Shown in pieces: positions 1-8,603 of a DNA stretch of 64,000 nt. Under the pieces are notes generated by a model, which was not told where the DNA came from, searched no databases, and saw nothing but the letters and a program-made list of their open reading frames with translations. The translations under genes and the position numbers were made by a program. The DNA is taken from contig NZ_JBITLV010000001.1 of NCBI RefSeq assembly GCF_044465595.1, positions 992,001 to 1,056,000 of the forward strand, given 5' to 3'. This DNA comes from Spongisporangium articulatum. Lineage in GTDB: Bacteria; Actinomycetota; Actinomycetes; Actinomycetales; Kineosporiaceae. How positions within the stretch are numbered: the first letter of the stretch is position 1; each line of letters starts with the position of its first letter.

Positions 1-3000
1 CAGCGTGCGCGACACGGCCTGCTCGCGGGCCCAGCACAGGAGCTCCTGCTCGGGTGACCCCTGCAGGGGCCGCAGGTCCAGGTCGACCCGCGCCTGGGCG
101 GCCTCGACCAGGAGGCGCTCGGACGGGTCGCCGAAGACCCGCAGCCGGTCGAAATCGCCCGCCCGGCTGAGGAAGTCGGCCACGGACTCGGAGACGGTCG
201 AGATCTCCAGGCGCACGCCGAGCCGCTCGGCCAGGGCCCGGGCCACGAGGATGTCGCGTGGGTCGGTCGCGGGTTCGGTGCGCAGCAGCACGCCGCGCGG
301 CAGCGCCCGCAGGCGCAGCAGGTTCTGCTCGCCGACCAGACCGCTGCGGTCCTCGCCGGCCTGCCAGTGCTCCCACAGCGCGCCGACCCGGTCCACGAGA
401 TCGTCCGCGGGAGTGGGCCACCGGCCCAGCGAGCCGACGTAGAACGGGCCGCCCGCCTTGATCCCCGGCCCGATCGCCGACTGCTTCCAGCCGCCGAACG
501 GCTGCCGCTGCACGATCGCCCCGGTGATGTGCCGGTTCACGTACGCGTTGCCCGCCTCGACCCGCTCCAGCCACTCCTCGACCTCGCCGTCGTCCAGCGA
601 GAACAGCCCGGCGGTCAGCCCGAACGGCACCGCGTTCTGCAGCTCCAGCGCCTCGTCCAGCCCCGCCGCGCGCATCACCCCGAGCACCGGCCCGAAGCAC
701 TCCGTCAGGTGGAAGTGCGAGCCGGGCTGCACCCCCACCTTGACCCCCGGCGACCAGGCCAGCGGGTTCCCGGACAACTGTTCCGGCTCCACGAGCCAGG
801 TCTCACCCGGTTCGAGCCGGGTCAGGGCCCGGCGCAGGTCACCCTCGGGTTCGCGGACCAGTGGCCCCATCTGGGTCGCCGCGTCGTACCCCGCGCCGAC
901 GCGCAACGAGCGCACCGCGTCGGCCAGGCGGGTCAGGAACCGGGTGGAGTCGAGCAGGGCACCGTCGACGATGGCCAGGCTGGCCGCCGAACACTTCTGC
1001 CCGGCGTGCCCGAACGCCGAGCGCACCAGGTCGCGGATCGCGTCGTCCAGGTCGGCCGCCGCGGTGATCACGACCGCGTTCTTGCCCGAGGTCTCCGCGT
1101 GCAGGTTCAGCCCGGGCCGCCACGAGCGGAACAGGTGCGCGGTGGCCGACGACCCGGTCAGCACGACCGCGTCCACGTCGGGATGGGTGATCAGCCGGGT
1201 GCCGGCGCTGTCGTCGTCGGTGAGCACCAACTGGAGGACGTCGTCGGGCACCCCGGCCGCCCAGCACTGCTCGGCGAGATGGCGCGCCACGAGCACGGTC
1301 TCAGGGGCCGGCTTCAGGATGACCGACGCCCCCGCGGCCAGCGCGGCGAACACCCCGCCCGCGGGGATGGCGTACGGGAAGTTCCACGGCGCCGCCACGA
1401 CCACCAGGCGGTACGGCTCGAAACCGGGCTCGAGCGACATCCCACACCGGCCGTAGTAGCGGGCGAAGTCGACGGCCTCCGAGACCTCGGGATCGGCCTC
1501 GTGGAACGTCTTCCCGGCGTCGTGGGCCATCACGGCAATGGTCTCGGCACGCTGGGACTGCATCGTCGCGGCCACCGCGTCGAGAACGTCGCACCGTTCC
1601 TGCGGGCTCAGCAGCCGCCAGCGGTCGGCCCCGGCCAGCCCGGCCGCGACGGCCAGCTCGACCTCGCTCTCGCCCACCGCCTGCCAGGTGTAGAGCGGCT
1701 TGCCGCTCGAGGGGTCGACCCCGGGCAGCGCCGTCGTCCGGTCGGTCACCTCGGTACCCGCGATCCGGGCGGTGACCGCGTCGGGGGCGGTGAACTCCGA
1801 GAGGGCGGAGGCGACCGCGATCCGGGTGCTCGGCTGTGTGGGGTCGGCGTCCGACTGGTTCGAGAACGCCTGCCCGGCAGAGTTTTCCGGGCCGGTGCCG
1901 CGGCGGGACACCGCGGGGTCGGCGTGCCGGGCGCGCACCGCGGCCTCGAACCGGGCCCGCTGGTCGGCCCACGCCTCGCCGGTCGTGGTCAGCCCGGGCA
2001 GGTGGGTGAGGAAGTTCTGCGGCGACGTGTTCTCGTCGAACCGGCGCACGAGATAGGCCGTGGCGGCGCCGAAGTCGGCCGCGGCCACGACCGGGGTGTA
2101 CAGCACGACCCGGTGCCGCCCCTTGCGGCCGCCGACCAGGCGCAGGTGCTCGACGACCGCGCGGGCCTCGGCCTCCGCCATCCCGTGCAGCATCTCGACG
2201 TCGACCCGCTCCAAGGCCTGGGCCTCGGTGGCCAGGGTCAGGGCCCAGGCCACGTCGAAGAGGTTGTGGCTGGCCACCCCGACCCGCAGCGCGCCGGCCA
2301 GTTCGGGGGCCAGGGCCCGGTCGAGCAGGCGCTTGTAGTTGGCGTCGACCTCCTCCTTGGTGGCGAAGGGAGCGACCGCCCAGCCGTGCAGTTCGGCGTC
2401 CACCCGTTCCATCGCCAGGTTCGCGCCCTTGACCAGCCGCACCTTCACGGGCGCGCCACCAGCGGCCACCCGCTCCTGCGCCCACGCCGCCAGGTGCTCG
2501 AACGCGCCGACCGAGTCGGGCAGGTAGGCCTGCACCACGATCCCGGCCGAGAACGACTGCAGCTCGGGCAGTTCCAGGGCCGTGGTGAAGGCGTGCACGG
2601 TCGGCCAGAGGTCGGCGTACTCCTCCATGTCGAGGTTCACGAACGCCGGACGCTCGCGTTCCGACGCCGAGCGGCACAGCACCGCGAACGCCTCGGCGAT
2701 CCGCTCCACACTGCCCTCGGCGTCCATCGGGTCGAGGTTCGCGCACACCGCCGACGCCTTGACCGACACGTACTCGACCTCGGGCCGGCCCAGCAGTTCC
2801 AGCGCGGTGGCCAACCGGGCCGCCGCCTCGTCGTCCCCGAGCACCGCCTCGCCGAGCGGGTTGACGTTGAGCTGGAAACCCTCGGCCCGGCGCCGCCGGA
2901 TCGCCCGCGCGAGCGAGCGCTCCTCGACGTCCAGCACGATCGAACCCAGCTCCCGCCGGACCCGCGCGTGCAACTGGGCGACCACCACCGACGGCGTGGC

Positions 3001-3321
3001 CCGCGCGGCGGGCCCGGCGGCCCGCAGCATCGCCCGGTCCAGGGGCCCGGCGAACGCGGGCAACCCGCGCTCCTCCAGCACCCGCCGGAAGCGCCGGGCG
3101 GCGGCGCCGGCGTCCTCGATCCGCAGCACCTCGTCGGTGAGCTCGATCATGAAGTCGCGGGTGGCGGGGTCGGAGACCATCGAGGCCACCTGGGCCTGCC
3201 GGTCGCGCTCGGCCCGGGTCCGCAGCCGGTCGGCACGGTGCAGCAGCCGCTCGGCCAGCCGCTCGGCCCGCTCGATGAGCTGCGCGTCCTGCGCTTCGTC
3301 GTCCTCTAGTGGAAGAGCCAC
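1..3321 (-). CDS. putA: Bifunctional proline dehydrogenase / glutamate-semialdehyde dehydrogenase (PutA), C-terminus cut by window edge
   Basis: Oxidises proline to glutamate in two steps: an FAD proline dehydrogenase, then an NAD-dependent P5C dehydrogenase. Seen: the N-terminal half has the ProDH barrel motif RLVKGANLAMER, and the second half is an aldehyde dehydrogenase with PWNFPY, a catalytic glutamate in ETSGKNAVV and the nucleophile C777 in GHAGQKCSA. About 1107 residues lie in the window and the frame is still open at base 1. The GTG at 3321 is chosen because it follows the stop of the upstream transporter by 4 bases and no in-frame ATG fits. A weak ribosome site inside the transporter gene suggests translational coupling. 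The long open frame on the opposite strand is a GC-bias shadow. Identity is secure; the missing C-terminus cannot be described. Confidence 0.93.
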   Translation of the reverse strand, partial: MALPLEDDEAQDAQLIERAERLAERLLHRADRLRTRAERDRQAQVASMVSDPATRDFMIELTDEVLRIEDAGAAARRFRRVLEERGLPAFAGPLDRAMLRAAGPAARATPSVVVAQLHARVRRELGSIVLDVEERSLARAIRRRRAEGFQLNVNPLGEAVLGDDEAAARLATALELLGRPEVEYVSVKASAVCANLDPMDAEGSVERIAEAFAVLCRSASERERPAFVNLDMEEYADLWPTVHAFTTALELPELQSFSAGIVVQAYLPDSVGAFEHLAAWAQERVAAGGAPVKVRLVKGANLAMERVDAELHGWAVAPFATKEEVDANYKRLLDRALAPELAGALRVGVASHNLFDVAWALTLATEAQALERVDVEMLHGMAEAEARAVVEHLRLVGGRKGRHRVVLYTPVVAAADFGAATAYLVRRFDENTSPQNFLTHLPGLTTTGEAWADQRARFEAAVRARHADPAVSRRGTGPENSAGQAFSNQSDADPTQPSTRIAVASALSEFTAPDAVTARIAGTEVTDRTTALPGVDPSSGKPLYTWQAVGESEVELAVAAGLAGADRWRLLSPQERCDVLDAVAATMQSQRAETIAVMAHDAGKTFHEADPEVSEAVDFARYYGRCGMSLEPGFEPYRLVVVAAPWNFPYAIPAGGVFAALAAGASVILKPAPETVLVARHLAEQCWAAGVPDDVLQLVLTDDDSAGTRLITHPDVDAVVLTGSSATAHLFRSWRPGLNLHAETSGKNAVVITAAADLDDAIRDLVRSAFGHAGQKCSAASLAIVDGALLDSTRFLTRLADAVRSLRVGAGYDAATQMGPLVREPEGDLRRALTRLEPGETWLVEPEQLSGNPLAWSPGVKVGVQPGSHFHLTECFGPVLGVMRAAGLDEALELQNAVPFGLTAGLFSLDDGEVEEWLERVEAGNAYVNRHITGAIVQRQPFGGWKQSAIGPGIKAGGPFYVGSLGRWPTPADDLVDRVGALWEHWQAGEDRSGLVGEQNLLRLRALPRGVLLRTEPATDPRDILVARALAERLGVRLEISTVSESVADFLSRAGDFDRLRVFGDPSERLLVEAAQARVDLDLRPLQGSPEQELLCWAREQAVSRTL

Positions 3322-3325
3322 GCGC

Positions 3326-4456
3326 TCATTCTTGCGCCGCCGGGGCCTCGGGCGCGCTCCACCGCTCCTCGATGCGGCCGAAATGCCACACGACCAGCGC
3401 AACCACCCAGGCGAGCACGAAGAAGACGACGATCGCGTAACCCACGTAGTCGAGGGGGACACCCGCCACGGCGGCCAGCGGCCCGTTCTCGATGCCGAGC
3501 TTCTCGGCCAGCACGGAGATCAGCTCGATCACGCCGACCACCAGGGCCACCGCGACCGACAGGCTGGTGATCGTGATGTTGTAGAAGACCTTGCGCACGG
3601 GCTGGGCGAAGGCCCAGCCGTAGGCGACGTTCATGAACGCGCCGTCGATGGTGTCGAGCAGGCTCATCCCGGCCGCGAACAGGATCGGCAGCGTGAGGAT
3701 CGCGTACCAGGGCAAGCTGACCGCCGCCGCCCCGCCCGCGAGCACCAGCAGTGACACCTCGGTGGCCGTGTCGAAGCCGAGCCCGAACAGGAAGCCCGTC
3801 GGGTACATCTGCCACGGCTTCCTGATGGTCCTGGTCAACCGCCCCAGGATCCGGTTCATGAAGCCCCGGTTGTTCAGGTGGTGCTCCAACTCGGCCTCGT
3901 CGAACTCGCCCTGCCGCATCCGCCGGAACACGTCGATGATGCCCAGCAGCACGAACAGGTTGATCAGGCCGATCGCGACCAGGAAGAGGCCCGAGACCGT
4001 GGTCCCGAAGACGCCGGTGACCTGCTGCAACGTCGAGCCGTCGTCCTCGATCTGCCCCGCCAGCGCCTTGACCCCGAGAGCCAGCAGCAGGCACAGCCCG
4101 AACACCACGCTGGAATGCCCGAGCGAGAACCAGAACCCGACCGAGACCGGGCGCTTGCCCTCCTCCATCAGCTTCCGGGTGGTGTTGTCGATCGCCGCGA
4201 TGTGGTCGGCGTCGAACGCGTGCCGCATGCCCAGCGTGTAGGCGGTGACGCCCAGACCGACCGAGAACACCGCCCCGTTGCCGAGGTCGAAGTGTTCCGG
4301 GACGACGAGGCCCGTGAGCATCCCCCAGCCGATCACGTGCAGTGCGGCGATGAAGGCGGCCATCGCGCCGATGGTCAGCCACTCCCGCCGGCCCAGGCGA
4401 CCACCGACGCGGGCGACGATCGAGGGGCCGCTGAGGGGTTCCGCCTGGAGGGTCAC
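3326..4456 (-). CDS. NiCoT-family nickel/cobalt transporter
   Basis: Membrane permease of the HoxN/NixA family that imports Ni2+ and/or Co2+. Seen: 376 residues, about eight hydrophobic segments and the family signatures RHAFDADHIAAIDN (the HX4DH metal motif), FSLGHSSVVF, LGFDTATEV and GMSLLDTIDG. GTG start at 4456. A Nur-like box lies 15 bases upstream of the start, pointing to nickel rather than cobalt control. The gene is followed after 4 bases by putA on the same strand. Which metal it prefers cannot be read from sequence. Confidence 0.92.
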   Translation of the reverse strand: MTLQAEPLSGPSIVARVGGRLGRREWLTIGAMAAFIAALHVIGWGMLTGLVVPEHFDLGNGAVFSVGLGVTAYTLGMRHAFDADHIAAIDNTTRKLMEEGKRPVSVGFWFSLGHSSVVFGLCLLLALGVKALAGQIEDDGSTLQQVTGVFGTTVSGLFLVAIGLINLFVLLGIIDVFRRMRQGEFDEAELEHHLNNRGFMNRILGRLTRTIRKPWQMYPTGFLFGLGFDTATEVSLLVLAGGAAAVSLPWYAILTLPILFAAGMSLLDTIDGAFMNVAYGWAFAQPVRKVFYNITITSLSVAVALVVGVIELISVLAEKLGIENGPLAAVAGVPLDYVGYAIVVFFVLAWVVALVVWHFGRIEERWSAPEAPAAQE

Positions 4457-4467
4457 GGTCCGTCACG

Positions 4468-4490
4468 CTATTGCAAGGGATCCGCAATAG
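4468..4490. promoter_or_regulatory. Nur-like (nickel-responsive Fur family) operator
   Basis: TTGCAA-GGGAT-CCGCAA at 4471-4487 fits the Streptomyces Nur box layout tTGCaa-N5-ttGCAA with two differences. A longer dyad, CTATTGC...GCAATAG, spans 4468-4490. It sits 15-31 bases upstream of the Ni/Co transporter GTG, in the gap to the oxidoreductase gene. The match was made by eye. Confidence 0.6.
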
Positions 4491-4512
4491 CCAGCGCGGC
4501 CGGAGGTGACGC

Positions 4513-5400
4513 TCACCCCAGCCGCGGCAGGGCCTCCGCGACCTGCTCCAGCACGCGCTCGTCCCCCGCGTACAGGCCGGCCGGGCGCGGCCAGTGCGAC
4601 ACGACGTCGGTGAAGCCGAGCGCGGCGGCCCGCCCGACGGCGTCCTCGAACGCCCCGAGCGAGGCGAGCGAGAACGTCGGCGCCGAGTCGAGGTTCAAGA
4701 GCCGGCGCCGACCCTCCGGGGCCAGCTCGTCGAACCGCTCGACCATTGCGCGCACGCCGTCCCACCAGCTCTCGACGTCGTCGCTCGGGCCGGGCCCGAG
4801 CGTCACCCAGCCGTCCCCGGCCTGGGCGGCCAGACGCATGAGCCGCGGCCCGTTGGCCGCCACGAGCAGAGGTGGACGACGCCCGCCCGGCCCGAGCGGG
4901 TCGGTTCCGGGCAGGTAGCTGCGCGCCTCGAGCGCCTCGTAGAAGCGCCCCTCGAAGGTCGTCTCGCGATCGGTGGTCAGCAGCCGCAGGAGGTGCACGA
5001 ACTCCTCCAGCCGGCCAGCCCGCTCGCCCGCCGACAGGTCCCTCCCACCCGCGGCCCCCGACCCGAGCACCCGGCCGTCCCGGCGCGGCGTCCCCGCACC
5101 CACGGCGACCAGTGCGCGGCCCCCGCTCACGTCGTCCAGGCCCTGCACGTCCTTGGCGAACGGCACCGGGTGGCGGAAGTTCGGCGAGGCCACCCACGGG
5201 CCCAGCTCGATCCGGGTCGTGACCGTGGCGGCGGCGACGAGCGTCGGCCAGGTCGCGCCCCAGGCCTCGTCGGCCAGCGGGTCCCAGGTCAGGTGGTCGT
5301 AGGTCCAGGCGTGGTCGAAGCCAAAGGCCTCGGCCCGGCGCCACAGGTCGGCCTGCTCGCGCCAGGGGAGTTGGGGAAGGATGCAGATGCCGAAGCGCAT
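4513..5400 (-). CDS. LLM-class (luciferase-like) flavin-dependent oxidoreductase
   Basis: TIM-barrel oxidoreductase of the bacterial-luciferase superfamily, using FMN or F420. Seen: 295 residues starting MRFGICILPQLPW, with HAWTYDHL near residue 30, the strand ELGPWVASPNFRHP and the loop ALVAVGAGTP, all typical of the actinobacterial F420-type members. ATG at 5400. It is divergent from the MFS gene at 5461, with 60 bases between them. The substrate is unknown. Confidence 0.85.
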   Translation of the reverse strand: MRFGICILPQLPWREQADLWRRAEAFGFDHAWTYDHLTWDPLADEAWGATWPTLVAAATVTTRIELGPWVASPNFRHPVPFAKDVQGLDDVSGGRALVAVGAGTPRRDGRVLGSGAAGGRDLSAGERAGRLEEFVHLLRLLTTDRETTFEGRFYEALEARSYLPGTDPLGPGGRRPPLLVAANGPRLMRLAAQAGDGWVTLGPGPSDDVESWWDGVRAMVERFDELAPEGRRRLLNLDSAPTFSLASLGAFEDAVGRAAALGFTDVVSHWPRPAGLYAGDERVLEQVAEALPRLG

Positions 5401-5460
5401 GGCGCCGAGCCTAGGGCCGCCCCGGAATAGCGCGGTGTTCGCTCGTGGTTCCACGTTCCC

Positions 5461-6891
5461 GTGACCTCTGCGCCCCCCGCCTCGACCGAGACCGCGCCCG
5501 CCCCGAACCTCGGCCTGCGGGGTGAGCGGGGGCCGGTGCTGATCGCGGTCATGGCCTCGGTCGCGCTGGTCGCGCTCGACGCCACGGTGATCGCGACCGC
5601 CGTCCCGTCGGTGGTCAAGGACCTGGGCGGGTTCGACCAGTTCCCGTGGCTGTTCTCGATCTACCTGCTCACGCAGGCCGTCTCCGTGCCGATCTACGGG
5701 AAGCTGGCCGACCAGTTCGGCCGCAAGCCGATGATGCTGTTCGGGATCGGCGTCTTCCTGCTCGGTTCGGTGCTGTGCGGGTCGGCGTGGAGCCTCGGGT
5801 CGCTGATCGCCTTCCGGGCCGTGCAGGGGTTGGGCGCGGGCGCCGTGCAGCCGATCGCGATGACGATCATCGGTGACCTCTACTCGGTCGCCGAACGGGC
5901 GAAGATCACCGGCTACGTGGCCGGGGTCTGGGGCGCCTCGTCCGTGATCGGGCCGTCGCTGGGCGGGCTGCTGACCGAGTACACGTCGTGGCGCTGGATC
6001 TTCTGGATCAACATCCCGGTCGCCGTGCTGGCCGCCTGGCTGCTGGTCAAGCACTTCGCCGAGCGCACCGAGCCGACCCCGCGCACCGTCGACTACCTCG
6101 GTGCCACCCTGGTGGCGGGCGGGTTCGGGCTGCTGATCCTCGGGCTGCTCGAGGGGGGTGTCGCGTGGGACTGGTCGTCGGGCGCCTCGGTCGCGGTGCT
6201 CGGCGCCGGGGTGCTGCTGCTGGTCGCCGCCGGGTTCGTCGAGCGCCGGGCCGCGGAACCCGTGCTGCCCGGCTGGGTGTTCACCGACCGGGTGCTGATC
6301 GGCGCCAACCTCGCCGCGCTCACCGTCGGCGCGCTGCTCTTCGCGTTCAGCTCCTACGTGCCGACCTACGTGCAGACCGTGATCGGAACCGGGCCCCTGG
6401 TGGCCGGTCTCGCGCTCGCCGCCCTGACCGTCGGCTGGCCCGTCGCCGCCACCTACTCGGGCCGCATCTACCTGGCCATCGGGTTCCGCGCCACGGCGCT
6501 GATCGGGACGGCGTTCACCCTGGCCGGAACGCTGCTGGCCGCCTGGCTGCTGGGGCCGTCCGCGAACGTGTGGCAGGTCGCCGGTGCGATGGTGGTCGTC
6601 GGCTTCGGGCTGGGCCTGGTGAACAGTCCGCTGATCGTCGCGCTGCAGTCCGCGGTCGGCTGGACCCGGCGCGGGGTCGCGACCGGGACCAACATGTTCG
6701 CCCGCTCCATCGGCTCCGCGCTGGGGGTCGCCGTGTTCGGGGCCGTGGCCAACACGACGCTCGCGCACGGGACGGACCGCGCCCACGTGGCGACGGCCTC
6801 CCAGCACGTGTACACCGGGTTGATCGTGGTGGCGGTGTTGATGATCGTCGCCGTGCTGCTGGTGCCGCGGAAGGTCCCCGCGGCCGAGTGA
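5461..6891 (+). CDS. MFS drug-type exporter, DHA2 (EmrB/QacA-like) family
   Basis: Proton-coupled multidrug-type exporter. Seen: 476 residues, about 14 hydrophobic segments, motif C-like VWGASSVIGPSLGGLL, motif D1-like ALDATVIATAVPSV, and GKLADQFGRKP after the second helix. The GTG at 5461 has no clear ribosome site. A short dyad CGTGG-TT-CCACG (5444-5455) lies just upstream and may be an operator or a leader hairpin. No TetR or MarR gene adjoins it. The gene ends at the strong hairpin that separates it from the convergent AlkZ-like gene. Confidence 0.9.
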   Translation: MTSAPPASTETAPAPNLGLRGERGPVLIAVMASVALVALDATVIATAVPSVVKDLGGFDQFPWLFSIYLLTQAVSVPIYGKLADQFGRKPMMLFGIGVFLLGSVLCGSAWSLGSLIAFRAVQGLGAGAVQPIAMTIIGDLYSVAERAKITGYVAGVWGASSVIGPSLGGLLTEYTSWRWIFWINIPVAVLAAWLLVKHFAERTEPTPRTVDYLGATLVAGGFGLLILGLLEGGVAWDWSSGASVAVLGAGVLLLVAAGFVERRAAEPVLPGWVFTDRVLIGANLAALTVGALLFAFSSYVPTYVQTVIGTGPLVAGLALAALTVGWPVAATYSGRIYLAIGFRATALIGTAFTLAGTLLAAWLLGPSANVWQVAGAMVVVGFGLGLVNSPLIVALQSAVGWTRRGVATGTNMFARSIGSALGVAVFGAVANTTLAHGTDRAHVATASQHVYTGLIVVAVLMIVAVLLVPRKVPAAE

Positions 6892-6896
6892 GCCGC

Positions 6897-6932
6897 GCCC
6901 GGAATTCGACACGATCGTGTCGAATCCCGGGC
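6897..6932. terminator. Bidirectional hairpin terminator between convergent genes
   Basis: Bases 6904-6925 are a perfect 22-base palindrome, extended on both sides by a 6-base GCCCGG/CCGGGC pairing with one mismatch (6903/6926). It fills the 45-base gap between the MFS stop (6891) and the AlkZ-like stop (6937). There is no T tract, as is common in GC-rich actinobacteria. Confidence 0.75.
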
Positions 6933-6936
6933 GGGA

Positions 6937-8046
6937 TCAGCCGTGGAACTCGGTGACCGTCACCTCGCCGAGCTCCAGGCCGAGGTAACCGGCCAGTGCC
7001 TGGCCCTCGGCCTCGATGCCGGCCGCCAGCGCCTCCGTCGGCGCGCCGAACGTGCGGGCGTCGAGCGTGACGGCGCCCTTCGCGGTCGAGTACTTCCAGT
7101 GCCCCCCGACCTGGGTGCCCTCGATGACGGTGTGCAGCCAGGTCGCCGTCATGCCGGGTTTCGAGGTGGGGGCCTTGAGCAGGATCGGGGTGCGGCCCTC
7201 GGTGTGGGCGACGGTGTACTCGTCCCACGCCTGCAGCAGCCGGACCCGCCGGGTCTCCCGGGCGGCCTCACCGGGCAGCGCGACGAAGGTCAGGCCGTCG
7301 TGCGTCTCGCGCTCCACGTCGTCGAGCCCGGCCAGGCCGGCGGTGAAGTCGCGGCCGGTCAGCCCGGACCACCAGACGAAGTCCTTCGCCGTGGCCGGGC
7401 CGTGGCTGCGCAGGAACATCCGGACCAGGCGGGCCAGGCCCTCCTCGCGCGAGCCGGGTGCGTACGGGCGCAGCCCCGCGTCGGACAGTCTCTGCGCCAG
7501 AGGGAGATACGTGTGGTGCCGCCCGGCGCGAGGGCCGCTGCAGACCGCGCCGTCGAGCTCGGCGTGGAACATGATGTGCGACATCGACGCGCCGGTCGTC
7601 CCGATGCCCTCGGCGGCGAGGACGGCGGCCAGTTGCGAGCGGTTCAGCGCGCCGTCGCTCTCCAGGGCGCGCAGGGCCATCGGTTTGGCCCGGGTGATCA
7701 GTTCGTCGTCCAGGCCGAGCTGCTTGTCGTAGTAGCGCAGCTTGGGGCGGATGCGTTCGGCGGTCAGGTCCAGCAGCCAGGGCAGGTCGTCGACGGCGAC
7801 GAAGTGCCAGGTCGGGCGGAGGACGTGCGTGCGGACGAGGCGGCCGGAGTCGAACTCGGACTCGATGTCGGCCGACCGTCTCGGCTCCGAGAGTCGCTGG
7901 GCCAGGCCCCATTTCGCCGTCGCATCGTCCTGCCCCTGGTAGGCGCCGAACCAGCGCACGACCTCCTCGGCGGTGCCGAACCGTGGTTCGTCCAGCCCCG
8001 TGGCCCGCAGCCGGCGCCGGGCCACCGCCTCGAGGTCGGCGCTCAT
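6937..8046 (-). CDS. AlkZ/YcaQ-like winged-helix DNA-binding protein (putative DNA glycosylase)
   Basis: Member of the HTH_42 family of tandem winged-helix proteins, which includes the DNA glycosylases AlkZ (protects against azinomycin cross-links) and YcaQ/AlkX. Seen: 369 residues with the Q-x-Q-D element in AYQGQDDATAKWGLAQR near residue 36, VRTHVLRPTWHFV, and the C-terminal GLTFVALPGE...LLQAWDEYTVAH. The ATG at 8046 overlaps the stop of the upstream CMD gene by 4 bases, so it belongs to a tight three-gene unit with SohB. DNA-repair function is inferred from family membership; no toxin biosynthesis genes are nearby. Confidence 0.78.
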   Translation of the reverse strand: MSADLEAVARRRLRATGLDEPRFGTAEEVVRWFGAYQGQDDATAKWGLAQRLSEPRRSADIESEFDSGRLVRTHVLRPTWHFVAVDDLPWLLDLTAERIRPKLRYYDKQLGLDDELITRAKPMALRALESDGALNRSQLAAVLAAEGIGTTGASMSHIMFHAELDGAVCSGPRAGRHHTYLPLAQRLSDAGLRPYAPGSREEGLARLVRMFLRSHGPATAKDFVWWSGLTGRDFTAGLAGLDDVERETHDGLTFVALPGEAARETRRVRLLQAWDEYTVAHTEGRTPILLKAPTSKPGMTATWLHTVIEGTQVGGHWKYSTAKGAVTLDARTFGAPTEALAAGIEAEGQALAGYLGLELGEVTVTEFHG

Positions 8047-8603
8047 GAGCGGTGCTCGTCCTCCCGCACCCGCAGGGTCTTCAGCATCATCGCGACCATC
8101 TCGTAGTGGCCGACCAGGAAGCAGAACTCGATCAGCCGCCGCTCGTCGAGGAAGCCGGCCAGCGCGGCCCAGGTGTCGTCGTCCACCTCACCCGTCGCGT
8201 GCAGCTGCTCGGTCGCACGCATCAGGGCCAGCTGCTGCGGCGTCCAGCCCGGCGCCTGCGAACCGACCAGCGTGCGCTCGATCTCGTCGTCGCTCAGCCC
8301 GACCATCCGGCCCAGTCGCACGTGGTGGAAGCGTTCGTAGTGGGCCCCGGTCAGCGCGCCGACCCGCAGGATCACCAGTTCGGTGTCGCGGCGGCGTAGC
8401 TTCCCGCCCGGCATCAGCGTGGCCGCGAACAGGAGCCACCACCGGTAGAGCCAGCGGTGCCGGCCGACCGTCGTGAAGATGTTCGGCGGGCCCACGGTGC
8501 CGGAGCGACGGCCCAGGAACCGCGCGATGCCCCAGTTCAGGAAGCCGGTCTGGGCCCGGGTGCCCGGCCTGATCCGCGGCTCCGGCATGCCGTCGTCCGT
8601 CAT
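8043..8603 (-). CDS. Carboxymuconolactone decarboxylase (CMD) family protein
   Basis: All-helical AhpD/CMD-fold protein of 186 residues. Seen: the core LRRRDTELVILRVGALTGAHYERFHHVRLG, followed by WTPQQLALMRATEQL. The CXXC pair of AhpD peroxidase partners is absent, so a thiol peroxidase role is unlikely. The family includes decarboxylases and many unassigned proteins. It overlaps its neighbours by 4 bases on each side (ATGA), so it is almost surely co-translated with SohB upstream and the AlkZ-like protein downstream. Confidence 0.82.
   Translation of the reverse strand: MTDDGMPEPRIRPGTRAQTGFLNWGIARFLGRRSGTVGPPNIFTTVGRHRWLYRWWLLFAATLMPGGKLRRRDTELVILRVGALTGAHYERFHHVRLGRMVGLSDDEIERTLVGSQAPGWTPQQLALMRATEQLHATGEVDDDTWAALAGFLDERRLIEFCFLVGHYEMVAMMLKTLRVREDEHRS

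Noticed and set aside
367..3309. A 980-codon open frame on the plus strand opposite putA
   Set aside because: It is the mirror of the strongly biased codons of putA, is rich in Arg/Gly/Pro/His and shows no domain.
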